This document shows positions 52,210-61,400 of a stretch of DNA of 64,000 bases, piece by piece (positions within the stretch are counted from its first letter, which is position 1; each line of letters starts with the position of its first letter). Source of the stretch: AP-15 sp963747735 (GTDB lineage: Bacteria > Pseudomonadota > Alphaproteobacteria > ATCC43930 > CGMCC-115725); the NCBI GenBank assembly GCA_963747735.1, contig CAVVGE010000007.1, positions 186,001 through 250,000 on the forward strand. Direction: 5' to 3'. The notes below the pieces were generated by a model that was not told the origin of the DNA, did no database searches, and saw only the letters and a list, made by a program, of their open reading frames with translations. The translations under genes and the position numbers were made by a program.

Positions 52210-53268
52210 CTAGACGGCGGTCCCGACCGCATCGGCGATCGCGGCAAAGCCGTCGCGCCGCAGCGCCTCGGCGAGGCCTCGCTTGATGCGGCCGACAAGC
52301 GCCGGGCCGGCGAAGACGAGTGCGGTGTAGAGCTGCACGAGCCTCGCGCCGGCCCGGATTTTGGCATAGGCGCCGGCGGCGCTTTCGATGCCGCCGACCC
52401 CGACCAAAGCCAGCCGGCCCTCGGTCAGCCGGTACATTTCGGCCAGCAAGGAAGTCGAGGCCGCGAACAGCGGACGGCCGCTGAGCCCGCCCGCCTCGTT
52501 CGCGGCCTTGCTTCTGAGCCCTGCGGGGCGTTCCACCGTCGTGTTCGACACGATCAGCCCGTCGATGCCGGTGTCGAGCGCTACCCGCGCAATGTCGCTG
52601 CGTTCTTCGGCCGTCAGGTCGGGTGCGATCTTCAGCAGCAGCGGTGTGCGGGCGCGGCTTTGCTCGCGCGCCCGCAGCAGCCGCCGCAGCAGGCCTTCGA
52701 GCGCCGCCCGCCGCTGCAAATCGCGCAAGCCTGGCGTGTTCGGCGACGAGACGTTGACGACCAGATAGTCGGCGAGCGCCGCGCCGCGGCGGATCCCCTC
52801 CTCGTAATCGGCTGCCGCATCCACGCTGTCGCGGTTTCTGCCGAGATTGAGCCCGACGATGCCGATGCGCGACCGGCGCGCGAGCCGCCCGGCGACAACC
52901 TCGATCCCGCCGCTGTTGAACCCGAGGCGATTGACGATCGCCCGATCCTCGTCGAGCCGGAAAATCCGCGGTTTGGGATTGCCCGGCTGCGGGCGCGGCG
53001 TAACCGTCCCGATTTCGACAAAGCCGAACCCCAGGCCGAGCCCCGCATCGGGCACCCGGCCATCCTTGTCGTAGCCGGCGGCGAGCCCGACCGGGTTGGC
53101 GAAATCGAGGCCCCAGAGCCGCTGTTTCAGGATCGGCGGGTCAAGAGAGCGCCGGCCGGCGGCGAATCGCCCGAGCCCGGCTTCCAGCATCGCAAGGCTC
53201 GCCGCATGCGCCGCCTCGGCGGGGAGCCGCCGGATCAGCGGCCGGATCAGCGGATAAAGGTCGGGCAT
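52210..53268 (-). CDS. pyrD: Dihydroorotate dehydrogenase (quinone), PyrD class 2
   Basis: 352 residues from the ATG at 53268. Class 2 features: N-terminal membrane-associating helix (LYPLIRPLIRRLPAEAAHAA), FANPVGLAAGYDKDG, GFVEIGTVTPRPQPGNPKPR, NVSSPNTPGLRDLQ with the catalytic Ser, and GLSGRPLFAASTSLLAEM. It oxidises dihydroorotate to orotate with ubiquinone in pyrimidine synthesis. It is convergent with the PRC-barrel gene and divergent from the helicase. Confidence 0.95.
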   Translation of the reverse strand: MPDLYPLIRPLIRRLPAEAAHAASLAMLEAGLGRFAAGRRSLDPPILKQRLWGLDFANPVGLAAGYDKDGRVPDAGLGLGFGFVEIGTVTPRPQPGNPKPRIFRLDEDRAIVNRLGFNSGGIEVVAGRLARRSRIGIVGLNLGRNRDSVDAAADYEEGIRRGAALADYLVVNVSSPNTPGLRDLQRRAALEGLLRRLLRAREQSRARTPLLLKIAPDLTAEERSDIARVALDTGIDGLIVSNTTVERPAGLRSKAANEAGGLSGRPLFAASTSLLAEMYRLTEGRLALVGVGGIESAAGAYAKIRAGARLVQLYTALVFAGPALVGRIKRGLAEALRRDGFAAIADAVGTAV

Positions 53269-53326
53269 CGGCCCGCCGACAATAGCAAAGCCACCCTCGC
53301 CGCCGCACTGTGGTAGACGACACACC

Positions 53327-56089
53327 ATGTCCGCAGCCGATCGCGACCAGGCGGCCGGGGCGCAGCGGGTGCTGGTGCCGCACGCGCCGGTCCTCGTCGC
53401 CGGCTTTCGCGAGGTGTTGTGGCTGAGCGCCGATGGCGAGCTCGAAGCGCTCTCGCTTGCCGAGGTCCACGCCCGGATCGGGCATGGGCCGCCGCTGCTG
53501 TGCCATTTGCCGGCGACGGCGCGGCGGCTCGGCTTGGCCGCGTTTCCGGCGCTCGACCTCCTCGAGCTGTTCGCTTTTGCCTACCCGGCGCGGTTTTGCG
53601 TGCCGACGCCGCGCGGCCTCGCCGAGGCGCTGGGGCTGCTCCTGCCGCAGAGCCCGTCCGAAGCCTGCGTCGCTCTTGCCACCGCGGCGCAGGCGTTGCT
53701 GCAGGCGCTCGGCGCAGAGGGCGATCCCGAGGCGCGCGCCGTTGCCGAGGCGATGGGGCGCGGCGGGTGGCTGTGGGCGCCCGCGGTGCTCGCCGCATTG
53801 CCAAGGGCCGAGCCCGGTGCGGCGCGGCAGGCGGCCGGGCTGCGCGTCTGGGGCCGGCTCGAAGAATGGTCGGAGGCGGCACCCGCGCCGCCCCCCGGCA
53901 ACGAGCCGGTCAGCGCCGAGGAGGCGCGCGCGCGCCTCGCCACCTTGCTCGGCGACGGCGCCGAGCCGCGCCCCGAGCAAGCCGATTATGCCGCCGCGGC
54001 CGCGGGTGCGTTTGCACCGCGCAACACCCCCGATTGCCCGCAGGCGGTCCTCGCCGAGGCCGGGACCGGGGTCGGCAAGACCCTCGGCTATATCGCGCCG
54101 GCGAGCCTCTGGGCCGAGAAAAACCGCGGCGCGGTATGGATTTCGACCTTCACCCGCAACCTCCAGACACAGATCTCGGGCGAGCTCGACCGGCTTTATC
54201 CCGATCCCGAGATCAAGCGCCGCCGCGTCGTCATCCGCAAAGGCCGCGAAAATTTTCTGTGCCTGTTAAATTACGAGGAGGCGGCCGCCGCTGCGCTACT
54301 GCGGCCGGGCGGGCCGGCGCCGCATCTCGGGCTCGTTGCGCGGTGGATCGCAGCGAGCGAGGCCGGCGACCTCGCAGCCGGCGATTTCCCCGGCTGGCTC
54401 GCCGAGCTGATCGGGCGCGGCCGGGTCGCGGGGCTCGCCGACCGGCGCGGCGAATGCGTGCATTCGGCCTGCCCGCATTACCGCCGCTGCTTTGTCGAAA
54501 AGAACATTCGCAAGGCGCGCCGCGCGCGGATCGTCGTCGCCAACCATGCGCTCGTCATGACCCAGGCGGCGCTGGGCGGGCTCGACGATGCGACGGTGCC
54601 CACCCGCTACGTCTTCGACGAAGGCCATCACTTGCTCGAAGCCGCCGACAGCGCGTTTTCGGTGCGGCTCTCGGGCCAGGAAGGACGCGAGCTGCGGCGC
54701 TGGATCGTCGGCGCCGAAGGCGCCGGGCGGTCACGCGCGCGAGGCTTGCGCCGGCGCGCCGGCGACCTCGTCGAAGGCGATGGCGAGGCTGCCGCCGCAC
54801 TTCTCGAAATCCTCGGCGCCGCCCGCATCCTGCCTGCCGACGGCTGGGCCCAGCGCGTCGCCGAGGGGCGCGGCCTGCAAGCCTTCGAAAACCTGCTGGT
54901 GCTGGTGCGCCGGCAGGTGCTCGCCCGCGCCGCGCTCGCCGACCAGGGCTATGGGCTCGAAACCGAGGCGCGCCCGCCGATCGACGGGCTCGTCGCCGCG
55001 GCATTGCCGCTGGCCGATGGGCTCGACCGCCTCGCCACGGCGATCCGGCGTCTTTCCGCCCGGCTGCGCGCCCGCCTCGAGGACCCGGAAAACCTGCCCG
55101 AGCCCAGCCTGCGCCAGCGCCTCGACGCCACGGTCCGCAGCCTCGACCGCCGGGCGCAGCACCAGCTCGCCGGCTGGGCCGGGCTGCTGCACGCGCTCGG
55201 CGAGCCGATGAGCGCGGACATGGTCGAGTGGCTCGCGGTCGATCGCACCGATGGGCTCGAAACCGACATCGCGCTAAACCGCAACTGGGTCGATCCGGGC
55301 ATTCCGTTTGCGGCGCTGGTGGCGCGGCCGGCGCACGGCCTCGTCGTCACCTCGGCCACCCTGACCGACAGCGCCGCCGACCCCGATCTCGCCTGGCGTG
55401 GTGCCGAAGCCGCGACCGGGCTGCGCCATCTCCCGACGAGCCCCGCCGCCTCCCGCATCGCCTCGCCCTTCGACTACCCGGCGCAAACCCGGGTCTTTAT
55501 CGTCACCGACATTCCGCGCAACGAGATCGGCCAGGTCGCCGCGGCCTATGCGGCGCTCTTCGCCGCGGCCGGCGGCGGTGCCCTCGGCCTCTTTACCGCG
55601 GTCTCACGGTTGCGCGCGGTGCATCGCCGCCTCGCCCCGGCGCTCGAAGCGCGCGGCCTGCTGCTGCTCGCCCAGCATGTCGATGCGATGTCGACCGCGA
55701 CGCTCGTCGATATCTTTCGCGCCGAGGAGGATTCGTGCCTGCTCGGCACCGATGCGGTGCGCGACGGTGTCGATGTTCCCGGCCGCTCGTTGCGCCTGAT
55801 CGTCTTCGATCGCGTGCCGTGGCCGCGCCCGGACATCTTGCAGCGCGCCCGCCGGCCGCATTTCGGCGGCGCCGAATATCCGGACCGGGTCGCCCGGCTG
55901 CGGCTGCGCCAAGCCTATGGCCGGCTCGTCCGCCGCGCCGGCGACCGCGGCGTCTTTGTTATTCTCGACCGCGCGCTCCCGTCGCGCCTCTTGGCCGGCT
56001 TTCCCGACGGCGTCGCTGTTGCCCGCGTGCCGCTCGCCGAAGCGGCCGAGGCGACCTCGCTCTTTCTCGCTGCCGCCGATGCGCCTTGA
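53327..56089 (+). CDS. DinG/Rad3-type ATP-dependent DNA helicase
   Basis: 920 residues of helicase superfamily 2. Walker A AEAGTGVGKTLGYIAPAS near residue 245, DEGHHLLEAAD (Walker B), and a Rad3-type 4Fe-4S cluster site with cysteines in ENFLCLL, GECVHSACPHYRRCF. The C-terminal helicase domain contains LLGTDAVRDGVDVPG and RLRLRQAYGRLVRR (motif VI). It unwinds D-loops, R-loops or forked DNA during repair. An N-terminal region of about 200 residues before the helicase core (starting SAADRDQAAGAQRVLVPHAP) is an extension also seen in alphaproteobacterial homologues. Confidence 0.9.
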   Translation: MSAADRDQAAGAQRVLVPHAPVLVAGFREVLWLSADGELEALSLAEVHARIGHGPPLLCHLPATARRLGLAAFPALDLLELFAFAYPARFCVPTPRGLAEALGLLLPQSPSEACVALATAAQALLQALGAEGDPEARAVAEAMGRGGWLWAPAVLAALPRAEPGAARQAAGLRVWGRLEEWSEAAPAPPPGNEPVSAEEARARLATLLGDGAEPRPEQADYAAAAAGAFAPRNTPDCPQAVLAEAGTGVGKTLGYIAPASLWAEKNRGAVWISTFTRNLQTQISGELDRLYPDPEIKRRRVVIRKGRENFLCLLNYEEAAAAALLRPGGPAPHLGLVARWIAASEAGDLAAGDFPGWLAELIGRGRVAGLADRRGECVHSACPHYRRCFVEKNIRKARRARIVVANHALVMTQAALGGLDDATVPTRYVFDEGHHLLEAADSAFSVRLSGQEGRELRRWIVGAEGAGRSRARGLRRRAGDLVEGDGEAAAALLEILGAARILPADGWAQRVAEGRGLQAFENLLVLVRRQVLARAALADQGYGLETEARPPIDGLVAAALPLADGLDRLATAIRRLSARLRARLEDPENLPEPSLRQRLDATVRSLDRRAQHQLAGWAGLLHALGEPMSADMVEWLAVDRTDGLETDIALNRNWVDPGIPFAALVARPAHGLVVTSATLTDSAADPDLAWRGAEAATGLRHLPTSPAASRIASPFDYPAQTRVFIVTDIPRNEIGQVAAAYAALFAAAGGGALGLFTAVSRLRAVHRRLAPALEARGLLLLAQHVDAMSTATLVDIFRAEEDSCLLGTDAVRDGVDVPGRSLRLIVFDRVPWPRPDILQRARRPHFGGAEYPDRVARLRLRQAYGRLVRRAGDRGVFVILDRALPSRLLAGFPDGVAVARVPLAEAAEATSLFLAAADAP

Positions 56090-56142
56090 CAGCCGCCTCG
56101 AGGTTTTGGTCTCTCGCCGGGCAGCCTCGAAAAGGACATCCG

Positions 56143-56547
56143 ATGCTCGACCACCACCGCGCGCTGATCTACACGATGGTCCTGGTGTCGGCGGCCGACA
56201 GCAGCCTGCCCGAAGCCGAGCTTCGGATCATCGGCGACATCGTCGAGGACTTGCCGGTGTTCCGCGATTTCGACCGTAGCGCGCTCCCCGGCCTGCTCAA
56301 CGACTGCACCCAGCTGATCGGCCGCGAAGACGGTCTCGAAGAAACCCTGAAGGCGATCAAAGCGGCGTTGCCGGCAAAATTGCGCGAGACCGCCTATGCG
56401 ATCGCCTGCGACCTCGTCGCCGCCGACGGCGAGGCGAGCCAGGAGGAGCTGCGCATCCTCGAATTGCTGCGCCACCGCCTCAATCTCGACCGGCTGATCG
56501 CCGCCGCCATAGAGCGCGCCGCCCGCGCCCGCTTCCAGACGCTGTAG
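56143..56547 (+). CDS. TerB-family (tellurite resistance) protein
   Basis: 134 residues, all-helical, with two acidic half-repeats characteristic of TerB: VSAADSSLPEAELRII and VAADGEASQEELRILELL, which are putative metal-binding motifs. Function in most bacteria is uncertain (stress response, metal binding). The start ATG at 56143 follows a GGACAT-type weak site. It is 53 bases after the helicase stop and could be co-transcribed. Confidence 0.82.
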   Translation: MLDHHRALIYTMVLVSAADSSLPEAELRIIGDIVEDLPVFRDFDRSALPGLLNDCTQLIGREDGLEETLKAIKAALPAKLRETAYAIACDLVAADGEASQEELRILELLRHRLNLDRLIAAAIERAARARFQTL

Positions 56548-56693
56548 CCGTTTGCTGGCGCCCTGACGCGCCGGGGAACCGCATTCTCGGGGCGACCGCT
56601 GCGGCTGCCTTCGGGAGACGAGGATGGCCCTCGCTCTTGTGCGCCCTCGCCCGATCGGGGAAACTTGCGGTCCCCGATCAAGAGGAGGCGGCG

Positions 56694-57572
56694 ATGCGCA
56701 GGGTCGGACCGAATTCCTATGCCGAAATCTATTTCGCCGGCTGCAATCCGAGCTTTGTCGAGACCAGCGACGGCTATGTGATGATCGATTCGCCGCAGCA
56801 GCCGATCGATGCGGTGCGCTGGCGCGAGCGCATGGAAGAGAAGGCGCCGATCCGCTACCTGATCAACACCGAGCCGCATGGCGACCACATCTCGGGCAAC
56901 GCCTATTTCACCAACAACACCAGGATCGTCGGCCAGGTGGGATTGCAGGAATGCTTTGAGCGCTATCTTTATGCGTTCGGCACGCTCGACGAAAAGCGCG
57001 AGCGCTTTAAGGAGACCGACCCGGACAGTGTCTGGCTCGTCGGTCATCCCGATTTTCCGGCCGCCAACCCGCCGACCCTGACCTTTACCGACACATTGAC
57101 CCTCAATGTCGGTAACCACACCTTCAACATCATCCATATGCCCGGCCACACCTCACCCCAGACCTCGGTCCACGTGCCGGAAGAAGGCGTGGTGTTTACC
57201 GGTGACAACGTCTTTTACAAATGCCGATCATGGCTCCAGGAATGCGACCCGTGGGAGTGGCTCGCCGCGCTCAAGAGCATCGAGGCGCTCGACATCGAAT
57301 GGATCGTGCCCGGGCATGGCGACCCATGCACCAAGGCCTATCTGAAGGAGCAGGCGCAGATCGTCGAAAACTGGGTCGGCTATGTCGAACGCCTGGTCGA
57401 TCGCGGCGTCGGCGCCGACGAGGCATTGAGAGGCCCGATCGAGGTCACCGCGCAGGACCCCTACCCGATTGGCCAGCGCCTCTTTATGCACAACGAGCGG
57501 CTGACCGAGATGATCGTGCGCAATCTGCACCAGCGCCTCCTCGACAAGAAGCAGCAGGCCGGCGCCGCTTAG
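56694..57572 (+). CDS. MBL-fold metallo-hydrolase with altered metal motif
   Basis: 292 residues from the ATG at 56694 (AGAGGAGGCGGCG). The fold matches metallo-beta-lactamases: YAEIYFAGCNPSFVETSDG, NTEPHGDHISGN, IHMPGHTSPQTSVHV, FTGDNVFYKC, WIVPGHGDPC. The usual H-x-H-x-D-H motif reads E-P-H-G-D-H, the first His being Glu. Others of this group use such a variation, but metal content and activity are unclear. A role in hydrolysing a thioester or lactone cannot be proved from sequence. Confidence 0.8.
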   Translation: MRRVGPNSYAEIYFAGCNPSFVETSDGYVMIDSPQQPIDAVRWRERMEEKAPIRYLINTEPHGDHISGNAYFTNNTRIVGQVGLQECFERYLYAFGTLDEKRERFKETDPDSVWLVGHPDFPAANPPTLTFTDTLTLNVGNHTFNIIHMPGHTSPQTSVHVPEEGVVFTGDNVFYKCRSWLQECDPWEWLAALKSIEALDIEWIVPGHGDPCTKAYLKEQAQIVENWVGYVERLVDRGVGADEALRGPIEVTAQDPYPIGQRLFMHNERLTEMIVRNLHQRLLDKKQQAGAA

Positions 57573-57605
57573 ATCTCTCAGCGGGCACATGTGTGAGCTT
57601 TTCGT

Positions 57606-57690
57606 CTTGGCCGGGCTCGACCCGTGGGCCTTCAGCCCACGGACCTTGATCCGTGGGCATCCGCGTCTTTGACCGCAGGAAGCAAAGACG
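57606..57690. repeat. Intergenic palindromes, family E
   Basis: CCGTGGGC-CTTCA-GCCCACGG at 57622-57642 is a clear hairpin. A second inverted repeat, CGTCTTTG (57664-57671)/CAAAGACG (57683-57690), follows. Located between the MBL-fold gene and the copper cluster, they could terminate transcription or be parts of a dispersed repeat. Confidence 0.6.
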
Positions 57691-57803
57691 TGGATACGCG
57701 GGGCAAACCCGCGCAAGACGGATTCTATCGGCTTAAAAGCGCGTTTGGCCCCGCACGGCACGGGCTTGCCGATTTGCGCGGGCGCCCCTATCTGTCGCGG
57801 CGT

Positions 57804-58133
57804 ATGCGCATGCCGGTGCTGCAACGCTTGGCCCTGATGCTGACCGCAATCGCCTTCGTGCTGGCGGGTGTATTGCCGAATTTCGCGCCGGCGATGAGCA
57901 TGCCTGTCGCCAAGCCATGCGCCGATTGCCCGGCCAAGGCGCCGGGGGCCAAGCATCCGGGGATGGTCTGTTGCGCGCCTGCCTGCATCGGGGCCGTCGC
58001 CATGCCGGCGCCGCCGCCAGTTTTCCTGCCGGCCTTCGAGAGGCTGGCCTACGCACCGAGCCCGATGCCGCCGACCGCCGGGAAACCGCCGGCACCGGAC
58101 CCGCTCCCGCCCCGACCTGCCGCCATCGTTTAG
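57804..58133 (+). CDS. Small Cys-rich exported protein, head of a copper cluster
   Basis: 109 residues from the ATG at 57804. A signal peptide (LMLTAIAFVLAGVLPNFAPA) is followed by KPCADCPA, GMVCCAPACIGAV and a Pro-rich tail. The cysteine spacing fits a metal-binding periplasmic peptide. Similar DUF2946-like proteins lie beside copper-resistance genes, and the next gene is a multicopper oxidase. Function is not established. Confidence 0.65.
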   Translation: MRMPVLQRLALMLTAIAFVLAGVLPNFAPAMSMPVAKPCADCPAKAPGAKHPGMVCCAPACIGAVAMPAPPPVFLPAFERLAYAPSPMPPTAGKPPAPDPLPPRPAAIV

Positions 58134-58191
58134 CCGCTTCCGCGCGAGCGGAGCGGCGGCACCGCCTTGGCGCGTTTGCGGACGGGGTTCG

Positions 58192-59628
58192 ATGGAGCGG
58201 GTTTTTCCGCCGGCGCTCGATCGCCGGCAAATTCTGAAATGGGGTGCTGCGGCGCTCGCCGCCGTGGGGTCGCTCCCGGCGCGCCGCGTCTTCGCCGCCG
58301 GCGGCATGTCCAACCCGACGCGGCTGGTCGCCGCGGCAGGGGAGGCGGCGCTGGTCGGCGGGGCGCATCCGGCAACGCGGGTCTTCGCCTATGACGGCCG
58401 GGTGCCGGGGCCGGTCTTGCGCATCCGGCAGGGCCAGCCGTTTCGGATCGTCGCCGACAATCGGCTCGGCGAGGACACGACCGTGCACTGGCACGGCATC
58501 CGCCTGCCGAACGCAATGGACGGCGTGCCGGGGCTGACCCAACCGCCGATCGAGCCCGGCGACAGCTTCACCTACGCCTTCACCCCGCCCGACGCCGGCA
58601 CCTTTCTCTATCACCCGCACGACCACAGCCTCGAACAGATGGGGCGCGGCCTCGCCGGCGCGCTGATCGTCGCGGAGACCGAGCCGCCGCCGGTCGATCG
58701 CGAGCTCGTATGGGTGGTCCAGGATTGGCGCCTCGGCGGCGACGCGCAGATCGCCGCGGGCTTCGGCAACGGCATGGAGGCGGCGATGTCGGGCCGGGTC
58801 GGCAACACCGTGACGATCGGCGGCCAGGTTCCGGGCGCCGTGCCGGTGCGGGCCGGCGAGCGCGTGCGGCTGCGCATCGTCAACGCCGCGACGGCGCGGA
58901 TCATGGCGCTGAACTTCGCTGGCCACCGGCCGGTCGTGGTGGCGCTCGACGGCCAGCCTTGCGACCCGCACGAGCCCGCCGGCCGGCTGCTGCTCGGCCC
59001 GGCGATGCGCGCCGACCTGATCCTCGACATGAGTGCGGCACCCGGCAGCCGGCACCGGGTCAGCGACAACTTTTACGGCCCCCGGCTCGCCTACACCTTG
59101 GTCGAGCTCGCTTACGGCGCCGATCCGCCGCTGCGCGCGCACCCGTCCGACGCGGTGGCGCGCCTGCCGCCGAACCCGCTGCCGCAGCCCGATCTCGCCA
59201 AGGCCGAGCGGCAGCTCATGCGGCTGCAAGGCGGGATGATGGGCGGCACCGGCATGATGGGCGGCATGATGGGCGGCATGATGGGCGGTGGTGCGGTCTG
59301 GGCGATCAACGGCAAGTCGATGACCGGCGACGGCGAGCCCCTTATGCCGCCGATGCTGAGCCTGCGCCGCGGCGCCAGCTGCGTGCTCGCGATCAAGAAC
59401 GAAACCGCCTGGTGGCACCCGATGCACCTGCACGGCCACAGCTTTCGCGTTTTGACCCGCAACGGCAGCGCGGTCGCCGGTGCCGTCTGGGGCGACACCG
59501 TGCTGGTCGAGCCGCGCCAGACCGTCGAAATCGCCTTTGTCGCCGACAACCCCGGCAACTGGCTTTTCCACTGCCACATCATGGATCATCAGATGGCCGG
59601 CATGATGACCGTCATCCGCGTCGACTAG
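58192..59628 (+). CDS. Multicopper oxidase with Met-rich insert (copper tolerance)
   Basis: 478 residues. Tat-type signal (DRRQILKWGAAALAAVGSLP), three cupredoxin domains, and all copper-binding motifs: HWHGIRLP, YHPHDHS, HPMHLHGHSF and FHCHIMDHQMAGM. A Met-rich stretch near residues 345-365 (GGMMGGTGMMGGMMGGMMGG) is like the methionine regions of CueO/PcoA-type cuprous oxidases. It most likely oxidises Cu(I) to the less toxic Cu(II) in the periplasm with O2. It is followed after 8 bases by a cytochrome. Confidence 0.92.
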   Translation: MERVFPPALDRRQILKWGAAALAAVGSLPARRVFAAGGMSNPTRLVAAAGEAALVGGAHPATRVFAYDGRVPGPVLRIRQGQPFRIVADNRLGEDTTVHWHGIRLPNAMDGVPGLTQPPIEPGDSFTYAFTPPDAGTFLYHPHDHSLEQMGRGLAGALIVAETEPPPVDRELVWVVQDWRLGGDAQIAAGFGNGMEAAMSGRVGNTVTIGGQVPGAVPVRAGERVRLRIVNAATARIMALNFAGHRPVVVALDGQPCDPHEPAGRLLLGPAMRADLILDMSAAPGSRHRVSDNFYGPRLAYTLVELAYGADPPLRAHPSDAVARLPPNPLPQPDLAKAERQLMRLQGGMMGGTGMMGGMMGGMMGGGAVWAINGKSMTGDGEPLMPPMLSLRRGASCVLAIKNETAWWHPMHLHGHSFRVLTRNGSAVAGAVWGDTVLVEPRQTVEIAFVADNPGNWLFHCHIMDHQMAGMMTVIRVD

Positions 59629-59636
59629 GTCGCGCA

Positions 59637-60302
59637 ATGCTCAATTGCACCCCCTTCGTGCTGGCGGCGGTCGTCGCGGCAGTGATTGCCATCGGCGCGC
59701 GCGCCGAGACCCCGCCCGGCGATGCGGCGCAAGGAGCGCGCCTCTTTCGCGCCTGCGCCGCCTACCATTCGCTGGCACCCGGCCGGAACATGACCGGGCC
59801 GAGCCTCGCCGGGATTTGGGGCCGCAAAGCGGGGAGCCTCGAAAGCTTCACACGCTATTCGCCGGCGCTTACAGCCTCGACGATCGTGTGGGGCGAGCAG
59901 TCGCTCGACAAATGGCTCAAATCGCCGGCCGATTTCATCCCGAACAACAGCATGACGTTTGCCGGCATCGCGGATGCGCGGATGCGCGCCGACCTGATCG
60001 CCTATCTCGCTGCGGCGCCGGACAAGGCGGCGAGCGGCGGTTTTCAGGATCTCAAAAAGCTCGGCCCGAACCGGCAGGTCAGCGCGATCCGCGCCTGCCG
60101 CGACAGCTACTTCGTGACCACGGCCGACGGCAAGACCGCCGCCTTCTGGGAGGCCAACCTGCGCTTCAAGACCGATTCGGCCGATACCGGGCCGCGTGCC
60201 GGGAAGCCGGTCATCATGCCCGCCGGGATGATCGGCGACCGCGCCTCGGTGTTCTTTGCGACCGCCGAAGAAATCAGCCCCTTTATCAAACGCCGATGCT
60301 GA
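59637..60302 (+). CDS. c-type cytochrome with altered heme motif (CxxYH)
   Basis: 221 residues from the ATG at 59637. A signal peptide (VLAAVVAAVIAIGARAE) is followed by a domain clearly of the class I cytochrome c type: GARLFRACAAYHSLAPGRN, TGPSLAGIWGRKAGSLESF and the Met-ligand PNNSMTFAGI. The heme-binding motif reads C40-A-A-Y43-H44. Tyr43 is coded TAC at 59763-59765, where a Cys codon (TGC) would be one base different. Loss of the second thioether Cys may prevent covalent heme attachment. A C-terminal half (QVSAIRACRDSYFVTTADG) is of unknown role. Confidence 0.85.
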   Translation: MLNCTPFVLAAVVAAVIAIGARAETPPGDAAQGARLFRACAAYHSLAPGRNMTGPSLAGIWGRKAGSLESFTRYSPALTASTIVWGEQSLDKWLKSPADFIPNNSMTFAGIADARMRADLIAYLAAAPDKAASGGFQDLKKLGPNRQVSAIRACRDSYFVTTADGKTAAFWEANLRFKTDSADTGPRAGKPVIMPAGMIGDRASVFFATAEEISPFIKRRC

Positions 60303-60418
60303 CCCGAAGAGGACCCGCCATGACCGGTTTCGGGCGGCGCCGCGACCGCCGGGCAGCAGCGCCAAGCTCGACTAGACCCCGCCCAAGCCGGGCTGCCTTC
60401 GCACCGGGAGCTTACGAC

Positions 60419-60871
60419 ATGATCAAGCCCAGCCGCCGCTCGGTCCTGGCGCTCGGCGCTTCGGCCGTGGTTATCGCGCTGCCCGCCGTCGCCGCGCCGA
60501 TGCGGGTGACGCTGTACAAGAACCCGCAATGCAGCTGCTGCGAGGCCTACGCCGGCTATCTGCGCCAGAGCGGCTTTACGGTCGAGGTCGTGCCGTCGAA
60601 CGATCTCGTCACGATGGCCCGCGACAAAGGCGTGCCGGAGGCGCTCGACGGGTGCCATATCTCGATGATCGGCGGCTATGTCGTGATCGGGCACGTGCCG
60701 ATTGACGCGGTCCATAAGCTGCTCTCCGGGCGGCCGAAGATCGTCGGCATCTCGATCCCGGGCATGCCGATGGGTCTGCCTGGAATGCCGGGCCCGCGCA
60801 ACGGGCCGATCCCGATCTACGAAATCGCCGACAGCGCTGCGGCGCCGAAGGTGTTCATGACGGCGTCGTAA
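60419..60871 (+). CDS. DUF411 family metal-binding protein
   Basis: 150 residues from the ATG at 60419 (GGGAG upstream). Signal peptide (VLALGASAVVIALPAVAA), then VTLYKNPQCSCCEAYAGYL, and GCHISMIGGYVVIGHVPIDA. The C-x-C-C motif and later Cys/His are conserved in DUF411 proteins, which are periplasmic and usually near copper-efflux genes. It probably binds Cu(I). Its partner genes here are the multicopper oxidase upstream and a Met-rich peptide downstream. Confidence 0.82.
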   Translation: MIKPSRRSVLALGASAVVIALPAVAAPMRVTLYKNPQCSCCEAYAGYLRQSGFTVEVVPSNDLVTMARDKGVPEALDGCHISMIGGYVVIGHVPIDAVHKLLSGRPKIVGISIPGMPMGLPGMPGPRNGPIPIYEIADSAAAPKVFMTAS

Positions 60872-60904
60872 CTTGGGTTCAGGATCGCACAGCAGGAGAC
60901 CAGG

Positions 60905-61138
60905 ATGACCGGCACCACTGCACGACGGATACTTTGCGCCGCCGCTCTCGGCATCGTCCTCGCCAGCGCGCCGGCGATCTGGGCGCGCGCGCAAATGGGC
61001 GGCTCCTCAGGCGGCACCGCCGGCGCGCTGATCGGCGGCTGCGGTGGCATGACGGCGGGCGGCATGATGGGGCGCGGCATGATGGGGCGCGGCATGATGG
61101 GCGGCGGAGATCGCCCCAACCAGCAATGGCGGCAATGA
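60905..61138 (+). CDS. Small exported Gly/Met-rich protein
   Basis: 77 residues. A signal peptide (ILCAAALGIVLASAPAIW) is followed by GGMTAGGMMGRGMMGRGMMG near the C-terminus, with one Cys (IGGCGG). Repeated methionines suggest Cu(I) binding, like the Met insert in the multicopper oxidase. AGGAGACCAGG before the ATG is a good ribosome-binding site. No known family is recognised. Confidence 0.6.
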   Translation: MTGTTARRILCAAALGIVLASAPAIWARAQMGGSSGGTAGALIGGCGGMTAGGMMGRGMMGRGMMGGGDRPNQQWRQ

Positions 61139-61190
61139 GAGGATGCGAATGAATTGGCGATGGCGGGCAAATCGTCGCTGGATCGGCACC

Positions 61191-61325
61191 GTGCGTGCTT
61201 CGAGACGCGCCTCCTGGGCGCTCCTCAGCATGAGGTGAGCTGTTGATGCCACTTATTATGGTCCCTCATCCTGAGGAAGCCGCGCAGCGGCTGTCTCGAA
61301 GAGCCTGCCCTCGCGAAAGCGGGGG
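61191..61325. repeat. Repeat cluster: two family C units and one family B unit
   Basis: CTTCGAGACGCGCCTCCTGG at 61200 onward and CTCATCCTGAGGAAGCCGCG at 61264 onward are inverted copies of the element seen at 40899. A family B palindrome (GCCTGCCCTCGCGAAAGCGG plus GGG, 61303-61325) follows directly. This separates the copper genes from the ScsB/DsbD-like gene. Confidence 0.65.
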
Positions 61326-61400
61326 ATGCACGGCGCCGATCCAGCCCAGACCGATTCCGTCGCATCCACTGAGTTCGGCGGGCAAAAGGTTGATCGAGCG

